A DNA stretch of 64,000 nucleotides. Origin: Actinomyces sp. oral taxon 897 (GTDB lineage: Bacteria; Actinomycetota; Actinomycetes; Actinomycetales; Actinomycetaceae). Under the pieces are notes generated by a model that was not told where the DNA came from, did no database searches, and saw only the letters and a list, made by a program, of their open reading frames with translations. Shown piece by piece: positions 8,640 through 16,863 of this stretch (its first letter is position 1; each line of letters starts with the position of its first letter). The DNA lies in the NCBI RefSeq assembly GCF_002999235.1, contig NZ_CP027236.1, forward strand, positions 2,418,001-2,482,000, in the 5' to 3' direction. The position numbers and the translations under genes were made by a program.

Positions 8640-11525
8640 CTAGCGGCGTCGGGCGCGGTGGACGAGCTTGCGCGCCTCGTCGACCCACAGCACCAGGGAG
8701 GCCATGGCCACGCAGACCACCCAGTGGGTCAGGTCCAGCGACGTCGTGGAGAAGGCCGCCTGGAGGAGGGGCACCTCCACCACCGCCACCTGCAGCACCA
8801 CGCCCAGGGCGATCGACCCCCACAGCCACCTGTTGACGAACAGGTTCCTGAAGGCGCTGACGCTCTCCGAGCGGGAGTTGACCGTGTTGAACAGCTGGGC
8901 CAGGACCAGGGTGGTGAAGCCCGCCGTGCGCGCCGTCTCCAGGGAGTCGGTGGACAGAGACGTGTCAATGAGCCCGCCGGGCAGGAACAGGTCAATGGTG
9001 GCCAGCACCGCCGCGCCCATGACCAGGCCGATCAGCAGGATGCCGCCCCACATGGAGCCGTCCACCACGCGGTCGGTGGGGCGGCGCGGCGGGCGTGCCA
9101 TGACGTCCTCCACGCTGGGGTCCACGCCCATGGCCAGGGCCGGGGCGGAGTCGGTGACCAGGTTGATCCACAGGATCTGGGTGGCCACCAGGGGCAGGAC
9201 GACGCCGGAGCCGCTGGCGTGCTCGGACAGGCCGATGACCCCGGCCAGGACCACCCCGCCGAAGACGGTCATGACCTCGCCCATGTTGGACGACAGCAGG
9301 TAGCGCAGGAACTTCTTGATGTTGTCGAAGATCCGGCGCCCCTCGCGGATCGCCGCCACAATGGTGGCGAAGTTGTCGTCCGCCAGGACCATGGTGGCGG
9401 CCTCCTTGGTCACCTGGGTGCCGGTGACGCCCATGGCCACGCCGATGTCGGCGGCGCGCAGGGCGGGGGCGTCGTTGACGCCGTCGCCCGTCATGGACAC
9501 GGTGTGCCCCTGGGCCTGGAGGGCTGAGACGATCCGCATCTTGTGCTCGGGGGCCACGCGCGCGTACACGCTCACCTCGCGCACGGCGGCGCGCAGGGCG
9601 GGGGCGTCCATGCCGGAGAGCTCACGGCCGGTGAGCACCCGGGCGCCCGGCCCCACGATCCCCAGGTCGGTGGCGATGCGCCCGGCCGTGGCGGGGTGGT
9701 CGCCGGTGATCATGAGCACGCGCACGCCCGCCCGGTGGGCCTCGGCGACGGCGTCGGCCGCCTCCGGGCGCGGGGGGTCGATAATGCCGACCACACCGGC
9801 CAGGGTCAGCCCCTTCTCCACCTGGTCGAACCGGTCCTCGTCCCCCTCGCCCCCGGCCCGGGCGGCCGCCACCTCGTCGTCCGACAGGTCCCGGTAGGCC
9901 ACCGCCAGGGTGCGCAGGGCCCGCGAGGACATGCCCGTGATCTCGGCCGTGAAGTGCTCACGCAGGCCCGGGGTCAGCTCCTGGGCGACGCCGTCCACAC
10001 GCACGTGGGTGCAGCGCTCCAGGAGCACGTCCGGGGCGCCCTTGGAGAGCATGACGGTGGTGTCGTGGGCGGCGTCGGCGTAGACCACGCTCATGAGCTT
10101 GCGCTCGGAGGTGAAGGGCACCTCACCGATCCGGGTGAAGCGGCCCTGGCGGGAGCCCTCGGTCCCCAGCTTGCGCTCGGCCACCAGGAAGGCGCCCTCG
10201 GTGGGGTCGCCCAGCACCCGCCACACCCCGTCCTCCTGGGACAGCTGGGCGTCCGAGGCCATGGCGCCCCCGGAGAGGACCACGGTCACCTCGTCACGCA
10301 GGGCGTCGGACAGGGGCTCGACGTCGGGGCGGCCGTCCCGGTCCGCGTCGGGGGCCACGTCCCCCTCGGGGGCGTAGCCGATACCGGTGACCACCATGGA
10401 GCCCGAGGCGGTGACGACCTCCTGGATGGTCATCTCCGACTTGGTCAGGGTCCCGGTCTTGTCCGAGCAGATGACCGACGCCGACCCCAGGGTCTCCACG
10501 CTGGTGAGCTTCTTGACCACGGCCTGGTGCAGGGCCATGCGCTGCACACCCAGGGCCAGGACCACCGACAGGATCGCGGGCAGCCCCTCGGGCACGGCCG
10601 CCACCGCCAGGGAGACCCCCAGCAGGAGGGCGTCGATAATGGTGTCGGCCTCGTGGGTGGGGCTCAGGGCCAGCAGGGTGCCCACCACGACCACCGCGAT
10701 GACCACCACGACCACCCCCAGCATCTTGGAGATCTGGGCGATCTCCCGGCTCAGCGGGGTGGGGGTGTCCGGGGCGGCGTCGAGCATGGCGGCAATGGCC
10801 CCCATCTCGGTGTCGGCGCCCGTGGCGGTGACCACGGCGCGGCCGGTGCCCTGGGCCACGGAGGTGCCGCGGTAGACGTTGCCGGTGCGCTCGGCCAGGA
10901 CCGCGTCGGGGGCGACGGCGGCCGAGGACTTGCTCACGGCGTCGGCCTCACCGGTCAGGGAGGACTCAATGACGCGCAGGGAGGCGGCGCTCACCAGGCG
11001 GGCGTCGGCCCCCACCTGGTCGCCCTCGCCCAGGAGCAGGACGTCGCCCACCACCAGGTCGGCGCTGGGGACCTCCACGCGGGCGCCGTCACGCAGGACC
11101 GTGGATGTGGCGCGGGTCATGGCGCTCAGGGCGGCGACGGCGTCGGCCGCCCGGCTCTCCTGGACGAACCCCAGGACCGCGTTGAGGACCACGACGGCGG
11201 CCACCACGACGGCGTCCACGGGCACCCCGTGCGCCCCCTCCAGGATCCAGGCGATCACGGAGATGACGATGGCGGCCAGGAGGAGGTAGACCAGGGGGTC
11301 GGCGAACTGCTCCAGGAAGCGGCGCCAGGCGGGAGGCGGCGGGGAGGAGGGCAGCTCGTTGGGGCCGTCGGCCTCCAGGCGGCGGGCGGCCTCGGGGCCG
11401 CTCAGGCCCCGGTCGGGGTCGGTGCCGAGCTCACGGGCGATGGCGGCGGCGTCCCGGTGGTAGGAGTCGGCCACGAAGGCGTGGTAGGAGCCCGTGGGTG
11501 GGGCTGTCTGTCTGGTTGCAGGCAT
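8640..11525 (-). CDS. Cation-transporting P-type ATPase, Ca2+ (P2) type
   Basis: 961 residues. It should be a membrane pump that exports Ca2+ or a related cation using ATP. The phosphorylation site is CSDKTGTLT near residue 350, preceded by the P2-type M4 signature AVPEGLPAIL. The actuator loop SLTGEADAVSKS is near 200. MTGDGVNDAPALRAADIGVAMG carries the hinge, and WINLVTDSAPALAMG resembles the M6 Ca2+ site of SERCA-like pumps. The start at 11525 (MPATRQ) is preferred over a 17-codon-longer frame, which has no ribosome binding site. The upstream PEPCK-like gene is on the same strand, 210 bp away, but a strong inverted repeat separates them. Confidence 0.88.
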   Translation of the reverse strand: MPATRQTAPPTGSYHAFVADSYHRDAAAIARELGTDPDRGLSGPEAARRLEADGPNELPSSPPPPAWRRFLEQFADPLVYLLLAAIVISVIAWILEGAHGVPVDAVVVAAVVVLNAVLGFVQESRAADAVAALSAMTRATSTVLRDGARVEVPSADLVVGDVLLLGEGDQVGADARLVSAASLRVIESSLTGEADAVSKSSAAVAPDAVLAERTGNVYRGTSVAQGTGRAVVTATGADTEMGAIAAMLDAAPDTPTPLSREIAQISKMLGVVVVVIAVVVVGTLLALSPTHEADTIIDALLLGVSLAVAAVPEGLPAILSVVLALGVQRMALHQAVVKKLTSVETLGSASVICSDKTGTLTKSEMTIQEVVTASGSMVVTGIGYAPEGDVAPDADRDGRPDVEPLSDALRDEVTVVLSGGAMASDAQLSQEDGVWRVLGDPTEGAFLVAERKLGTEGSRQGRFTRIGEVPFTSERKLMSVVYADAAHDTTVMLSKGAPDVLLERCTHVRVDGVAQELTPGLREHFTAEITGMSSRALRTLAVAYRDLSDDEVAAARAGGEGDEDRFDQVEKGLTLAGVVGIIDPPRPEAADAVAEAHRAGVRVLMITGDHPATAGRIATDLGIVGPGARVLTGRELSGMDAPALRAAVREVSVYARVAPEHKMRIVSALQAQGHTVSMTGDGVNDAPALRAADIGVAMGVTGTQVTKEAATMVLADDNFATIVAAIREGRRIFDNIKKFLRYLLSSNMGEVMTVFGGVVLAGVIGLSEHASGSGVVLPLVATQILWINLVTDSAPALAMGVDPSVEDVMARPPRRPTDRVVDGSMWGGILLIGLVMGAAVLATIDLFLPGGLIDTSLSTDSLETARTAGFTTLVLAQLFNTVNSRSESVSAFRNLFVNRWLWGSIALGVVLQVAVVEVPLLQAAFSTTSLDLTHWVVCVAMASLVLWVDEARKLVHRARRR

Positions 11526-11673
11526 ACCTGCTATCCCACCAGAGGCTGCGACGGCGTGCGCAGTGAGGTGACACACCCCATGGGGCTTTCCGGGGCCGGC
11601 GGGCCCGGGTGCGCTAAGGGCGCGGGGATGCGCCCCGCCGGGCCGGCTGCGCCTCAGTACGCGAGCGGCGCCC

Positions 11674-11729
11674 CGCCGGGCCCAGGTGCATCAGGGGCGC
11701 GGGTCCCCTCAGCGCACCTGGGCCCGGCG
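11674..11729 (-). terminator. Perfect 16-bp inverted repeat, probable terminator
   Basis: CGCCGGGCCCAGGTGC at 11674-11689 pairs exactly with 11714-11729 around a 24-nt loop. It starts 7 bp after the stop codon of the PEPCK-like gene. There is no clear U tract, as is usual for terminators in this GC-rich group. Confidence 0.65.
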
Positions 11730-11735
11730 TCGGTC

Positions 11736-14700
11736 TCAGCGCAGCTCCACCAGGCTGGGCTGGAGGCCCAGGGTGCCCACCAGCTGCTCCCGGTAGGTCG
11801 GTGAGGTGACCTCGTCGCGCCAGGCGCGTGCCCGGGCCAGGCGTCCCTCAATGTCCAGCCGGGCAATGACCTCCTCGTTGCCCTGCGCCGTCGAGAAGCG
11901 GGTGAGGTCGGCGATGGCCAGGTCGGCCTGGGCCAGGTCCCGGGCGACCTTGGCGTCCAGCCGCTGGGCGTACCAGGACGAGGACAGGATGTTCTCCCGC
12001 TCGAACAGGGCGCGGAACTCCGGGCTGGTCAGGGTCCAGCCCTCCCGGGAGCGGCCCTCGGCCATGATCTCCAGCAGGGCGCGCACCGGCGGGGCCGCCC
12101 ACTCGATGGAGCCGTCCGCCATGTACTTGCGGGCCACCACCTCGTGGGTGGTGACAATGACGTCCACGGAGTCGGCGAACACCTGCGGGTCCTGCAGCTC
12201 GGGGCGCAGCATCTCCTCGGTGAACAGCACGTCCGGGTGCAGGAAGATACGACCGAAGTACGTGGAGGCGAAGGCCTCGTTCATACGGTAGCCCAGGCGG
12301 GAGGCCTGGACGGTGCGGCCCTGGTACTCAAAGTCCTCGATCCGCTCCAGGAAGCCGTCCCGGATCAGGGTGGCGGCGTCGCGCTCCTGGGGCGTCATGC
12401 GCGAGAAGACCTCCGGCACGAGCAGGGAGATGTCGTGGGCCACCTTGACCTTGGGGCCGATGTAGCCCGCCGAGGACAGCCACCCGTCGTAGCCGCCCAG
12501 GGCGTAGGACAGCAGCGCGGCGTTGAGGTCGAAGACGGCCGGCAGGGCGTTGAAGGGCGCCTTGGTCAGGGCCCCCTCGCTGCCGGCCCCCGTGGTGGAG
12601 GGGGACTTGCCGGTCATGGAGGAGATGAACTCCATGAACAGCTCGGGCAGCTCCATGTAGTGCAGCGGGTTGTAGGCGCACAGGGCCGGCACGCCCTCCT
12701 CGGGCGGGTTGTTGCGACGTCCTGCGGCCACCACGTCCACGGTGTGGGCCAGGGGCCGGTCCAGGGGGAGGTCGTGGTACAGGTGGCTGGAGATGTCGGC
12801 GAGCTCGGCCTCGCGCGGGTCGGCGACGTCGGGCCGCAGCTGGAGGTAGCGCGGGTTCTTGGAGGGGACGCCGTTGACCAGGCGCGGGTTGGCGCTGGAG
12901 ACCCAGTAGGTCTCCCGGGAGGGGTCGACGGCGTCGGGCAGGGCGGCGGCCCGGCGCACCAGGTCGGCCATGGGCTCGGTGAACCGGGACAGGCCGGGGG
13001 CGTCGTCCACCATGGCGCGGGCGTCGGCGGGGGTCAGCGGCTGGAAGTTGGAGATAAAGGTGCCGGGGCGCGACATGTCCGCCTCGGTCTGCTTGTCGTA
13101 GCCGCGCACGATGGCGTCGTCGGGGCGCTGGAAGAGCAGGCGCTCGCAGTTGGCCACCACCTTGCGCGACAGGGGCGTCGCGCCGGCAGAGGCGCCGGCG
13201 CTGGCGGGGGCGCCAGCGGTAAGGGCGCCGGCACCGTCAGCGGGCACCGCGTCACCGGTCTGGTCGGCCAGGGCCGCCCCGGGCACCACGACGGAGGCCG
13301 TAATGTCGTCCTCCGTCTGCACCTTGGCGGCCGGGGAGAAGTCCGGGCGCAGGGTCAGCAGGCGCCAGGCGCCGTCGTCCTCAAAGCCCACGCGCAGCAT
13401 ATTGACCTTGAGGACCTCCCCGTCCAGGCGCAGCGCGTTGCCCTTGCGGCCGTTAATGACCGACACCGAGAAGTGGGAGCGCCAGTCCTGCCCCCAGCTG
13501 GGCTGCCAGTAGCGCTTGACCCAGAACAGGAGCTCCTTGACGTGGGCGGGAATGGCCTCCAGGAAGGCGTTGTACTCCTGCGTGTACCTCTCCGAGGGCG
13601 TCAGGAGCTTAATGACGCTGCCCAGGCTCCGCTCCTGGGACAGGACCGGGCGGTGGTCGGTGCCGCGCCGGGCCGGGTCGGCGAAGCGCTGGGAGTAGTC
13701 GCGCTCCAGCAGGGCGGCCACGGCGTCGAGGTCGGCGTCCACGTCCGCGACGTAGGCCTCCCCGAACACGAAGGCGTCCAGGAGCGACTTGGAGATCTCC
13801 GACTTGCCGCCGCCGGAGACCGTGGCGGGCTTGTGCGCCTGGGTGACGCGCTGGGAGGTGCCCACCAGGTGCCACTGGGTGGCGTCGCCCTCGCGGTGCT
13901 TGGCGTGGATGCGGTAGCCCGACGGCGTCACGTAGGTGGTGTCCACGTGCAGCGGGATGGACACGCTCCGGGTCCCCTCCCCCTGGGCCAGCTCCCAGCT
14001 GACCGTCTGGGTGCGCATGGAGTACCTGGCGCCCGCCGGCACCATGACGATGCTCGGGTCGGCGGCGCACACGGCCGAGCCGTCGCCCGCGGGGGTGAAC
14101 ACGCCCGGGTTGAGCGCCAGGACGTGCTCCACGCTGGCCCAGTCGGGGGAGTGGGTGTCCACGTACTCCTGGCCCAGGTTGTAGCGGGGGAAGGCCTGGG
14201 CCCCGCCGGAGTGCTCCTCCTCCACGCAGCCGAAGAGGTTGGCCGAGTACCCGATCTGGGTCTTGACCTCCTTCTTGCAGTAGCCGAAGTAGTTGTCGGC
14301 GATGACGGTGACGATGACGCCCCGCTCGTCACGGGCGCAGACCTTGAAGGCCTTGCCGTTGTTGTACAGCTCGGCCTCGTCCTTGAAGCACTGCCCGTCG
14401 CGGCGCTCCCGCTCGCTGGCGTCCTCCCAGGACGGCAGGCCCAGCTCCTTCTTGGTCAGGCGGGTCAGGTGGGGGGCCAGGATGACGCAGCCGGTGTGCC
14501 CGGTCCAGGACTCCGGGGCCAGGGAGGCGTCGTTCTCCGGCAGGTAGGGGTCGCCGCCGTTGCCGAAGATCCCCTCGACGAAGTCCAGGTTGGCCACCAG
14601 GCCGCCAGGGGCGATGAACCGGATCTCCATGGAGCGCTCACCGCAGAACCCGGGCACGGCCGGGACGACGACGGGGCGCAGCAGCAGGGAGACGAAACAG

Positions 14701-15293
14701 TGGGCCGGGGTGGGGGCGGTAGCCGTCCAGGGCAGGGTCAGCAGGTCCTGCGGGGGGCGGAGGGCGGCGTCAAGCAGGCGGGCGAACACGTCCTTGCGCA
14801 CGGCGATCTTGTCGTCCGGGATAGGCAGGCCCCCGGTGGCCACGTGGAAGACCCCGGCGGTGGTACGGCGGTCGTTGCGCGGGTTGTGCAGGACGCCGTT
14901 GAGGACCGTGAAGGACTCCACGTACTCGCTGCGGAAGCTGGTGGCGTCGGCGGGCAGCGCCAGGGCGCGCGCCAGGCCGCTCTGGTCCAGCACGAAGGTG
15001 GAGCGCGGCAGGCTGGGGCGCACCGGCGCGTCCTCCAGGTAGGAGTCCAGGAAGCGCTGGACACGGTGGTCGGCGGCGCAGGGGCGGTGGGCCAGGCGGC
15101 GGGAGAGCTCGCGCTGGCGGGCGAGGATCGGGCCCACGAGGCTGTCGGTCTCGGCGTCACCGGTGCCCTGGGGGGCCGGCAGGCCCAGGAGGCGCAGGCG
15201 CAGGGCGATCGCGGCGGCGGTGTACTCGGGGGAGCTGACCGCGTTCTGCGAGGTGGTCTCGTTGGCAGCAGAAGTGGCTTCCATGGGACTCAC
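11736..15293 (-). CDS. Large protein resembling PPi-dependent phosphoenolpyruvate carboxykinase
   Basis: 1185 residues from a GTG at 15293; an ATG at 15284 is an equally good start. No membrane segment or signal is seen. The length and composition fit the PPi-type PEP carboxykinase described in propionibacteria and Entamoeba (about 1100-1200 aa), which interconverts oxaloacetate and PEP using pyrophosphate. A phosphate-binding-like loop SGGGKSEIS lies near residue 490, and the N-terminal half has conserved-looking blocks (HNPRNDRRTTAGVFHV, VIADNYFGYCKKEVKTQIGYSA). A low-complexity Ala/Gly insert sits around residues 675-705. I identify it from memory of the family, not by alignment. The alternative is an uncharacterised conserved actinobacterial protein. 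It lies downstream of ino1 on the same strand. Confidence 0.6.
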   Translation of the reverse strand: MSPMEATSAANETTSQNAVSSPEYTAAAIALRLRLLGLPAPQGTGDAETDSLVGPILARQRELSRRLAHRPCAADHRVQRFLDSYLEDAPVRPSLPRSTFVLDQSGLARALALPADATSFRSEYVESFTVLNGVLHNPRNDRRTTAGVFHVATGGLPIPDDKIAVRKDVFARLLDAALRPPQDLLTLPWTATAPTPAHCFVSLLLRPVVVPAVPGFCGERSMEIRFIAPGGLVANLDFVEGIFGNGGDPYLPENDASLAPESWTGHTGCVILAPHLTRLTKKELGLPSWEDASERERRDGQCFKDEAELYNNGKAFKVCARDERGVIVTVIADNYFGYCKKEVKTQIGYSANLFGCVEEEHSGGAQAFPRYNLGQEYVDTHSPDWASVEHVLALNPGVFTPAGDGSAVCAADPSIVMVPAGARYSMRTQTVSWELAQGEGTRSVSIPLHVDTTYVTPSGYRIHAKHREGDATQWHLVGTSQRVTQAHKPATVSGGGKSEISKSLLDAFVFGEAYVADVDADLDAVAALLERDYSQRFADPARRGTDHRPVLSQERSLGSVIKLLTPSERYTQEYNAFLEAIPAHVKELLFWVKRYWQPSWGQDWRSHFSVSVINGRKGNALRLDGEVLKVNMLRVGFEDDGAWRLLTLRPDFSPAAKVQTEDDITASVVVPGAALADQTGDAVPADGAGALTAGAPASAGASAGATPLSRKVVANCERLLFQRPDDAIVRGYDKQTEADMSRPGTFISNFQPLTPADARAMVDDAPGLSRFTEPMADLVRRAAALPDAVDPSRETYWVSSANPRLVNGVPSKNPRYLQLRPDVADPREAELADISSHLYHDLPLDRPLAHTVDVVAAGRRNNPPEEGVPALCAYNPLHYMELPELFMEFISSMTGKSPSTTGAGSEGALTKAPFNALPAVFDLNAALLSYALGGYDGWLSSAGYIGPKVKVAHDISLLVPEVFSRMTPQERDAATLIRDGFLERIEDFEYQGRTVQASRLGYRMNEAFASTYFGRIFLHPDVLFTEEMLRPELQDPQVFADSVDVIVTTHEVVARKYMADGSIEWAAPPVRALLEIMAEGRSREGWTLTSPEFRALFERENILSSSWYAQRLDAKVARDLAQADLAIADLTRFSTAQGNEEVIARLDIEGRLARARAWRDEVTSPTYREQLVGTLGLQPSLVELR

Positions 15294-15551
15294 AGTAGTC
15301 GCGTCCGCGCTGGCGGGCCCGGGCAGGTGCGTGGCAGGACGTGTGAGCCCGGGCTCTCAGGGGCGCGGGGCCGGGCGGGAGCGGCCCCAGGGCAGGGCCA
15401 GCCCCGGGGCGGGGTCAGCCCGGGGAGCGGCCCCGGGGCGGGGCCGATCGGGGCCAGCCTCGGGGCGGGGCCGACAGGGAGCCGGGCCGGGCGCGAGGCC
15501 GGGGTTGGCTCCTGGACCACTGGGCCGGCTGCCCCGCCGCGGTCCGGGCCT

Positions 15552-16631
15552 TCAGCGCTCGCGGGTCCCGGCGATGAACTCCTCCACGCTGCGGCGCGCC
15601 TCCTCGTCGGGGCGCTGCTCCATGGGCGACTTCATAAAGTAGGAGGCGGCGCTCAGCAGCTCCCCGCCAATGCCCCGGTCCAGGGCGATCTTGGCGGCGC
15701 GCACGGCGTCGATGACGATGCCCGCGGAGTTGGGCGAGTCCCACACCTCCAGCTTGTACTCCACGGAGATGGGGGCGTCGCCGAAGTTGCGGCCCTCCAG
15801 GCGCACGTAGGCCCACTTGCGGTCGTCGAGCCAGGCCACGTGGTCCGAGGGGCCGATGTGCACGTCGCGGTCGTCCAGGCGCTGGGCCAGGTTGGACTGC
15901 ACGGCGTTGGTCTTGGAGATCTTCTTGGACTCCAGGCGGCTCCTCTGGAGCATGTTCTTGAAGTCCATGTTGCCGCCCACATTGAGCTGGTAGGTGCGGT
16001 CCAGCACGCAGCCGCGCTCCTCGAACAGGCGTGCGAGCACCCGGTGGGTGATGGTGGCGCCGAGCTGGCTCTTGATGTCGTCACCCACGATCGGCACCCC
16101 GGCGGCGGCGAACTTCTCGCTCCACTCCCGGGTGGAGCCGATGAACACCGGCATGCAGTTAATGAAGGCGCAGTGGGCGTCGATGGCGCACTGGGCGTAG
16201 AAGCGGGCGGCCTCCTCGCTGCCCACCGGCAGGTAGGACACGAGCACGTCCACCTTCGCCTGCCTCAGGGCGGCCACGACGTCGACCGGCTCGGCGTCGG
16301 ACTCGGTGATGGTGGCCCGGTAGTAGTCCCCCAGGCCGTCCAGGGTCACCCCGCGCTGGACGACCACCCCGGTGGGGGCGACGTCGGCGATGTGGATGGT
16401 GTTGTTCTGTGAGGCGTTGATGGCATCGGCCAGGTCGAGGCCCACCTTGGCGGCGTCGACGTCGAAGGCCGCCACGAAGTCCAGGTCGCGCACGTGGTAG
16501 CCGCCGAAGTCCACGTGCATGAGGCCCGGGACGGTGTCGGTGGCCTTGGCGTCACGGTAGTAGGTGACGCCCTGGACGAGGGAGGAGGCGCAGTTTCCGA
16601 CGCCGACGATCCCGACACGGATGGTGCTCAT
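15552..16631 (-). CDS. ino1: Inositol-3-phosphate synthase
   Basis: 359 residues. It converts D-glucose 6-phosphate to 1L-myo-inositol 3-phosphate using NAD+, the first step towards phosphatidylinositol and mycothiol. The Rossmann motif [15 protein letters not shown] is at the N-terminus. NCMPVFIGS and [15 protein letters not shown] (active-site lysine region) lie in the middle, followed by [12 protein letters not shown]. The length matches the short actinobacterial class. The ATG at 16631 follows AAGGAG with good spacing; an upstream in-frame start at 16682 lacks one. A perfect 16-bp palindrome lies 53 bp upstream. Confidence 0.92.
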   Translation of the reverse strand: MSTIRVGIVGVGNCASSLVQGVTYYRDAKATDTVPGLMHVDFGGYHVRDLDFVAAFDVDAAKVGLDLADAINASQNNTIHIADVAPTGVVVQRGVTLDGLGDYYRATITESDAEPVDVVAALRQAKVDVLVSYLPVGSEEAARFYAQCAIDAHCAFINCMPVFIGSTREWSEKFAAAGVPIVGDDIKSQLGATITHRVLARLFEERGCVLDRTYQLNVGGNMDFKNMLQRSRLESKKISKTNAVQSNLAQRLDDRDVHIGPSDHVAWLDDRKWAYVRLEGRNFGDAPISVEYKLEVWDSPNSAGIVIDAVRAAKIALDRGIGGELLSAASYFMKSPMEQRPDEEARRSVEEFIAGTRER

Positions 16632-16683
16632 GGTGCTCCTTGTAGGTGGGTATGATCCTGGGAAGGGGTGGATGCCGGACAAG

Positions 16684-16699
16684 ACTAGATCGATCTAGT
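16684..16699. promoter_or_regulatory. Perfect 16-bp palindrome between ino1 and the PBP gene
   Basis: ACTAGATCGATCTAGT is an exact palindrome in the region between the divergent ino1 and penicillin-binding protein genes. It is 53 bp upstream of the ino1 start, where an operator would be expected. The binding protein is unknown and no regulator gene is adjacent. Confidence 0.65.
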
Positions 16700-16863
16700 G
16701 CCGTTGGGAGCCATCCGGCGTGCAGTGTGACGCGACTCTCGGCGCCTGGGGGGCTGTGACGTGTCCGCTACCGGTCCCGGTGGTTCCTATGGTGATACTG
16801 GTGGTGGAAACGGGGGTGGGCGGCCCTCGCCCCGCAGCCCCAATCGACGGAAACGAGGACCAC

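Noticed and set aside
12144..16412. 1422-codon plus-strand open frame
   Set aside because: It is antisense to the PEPCK-like and ino1 genes, is dominated by Gly/Val/His/Gln and has no domain; it is a product of high-GC codon use on the other strand.
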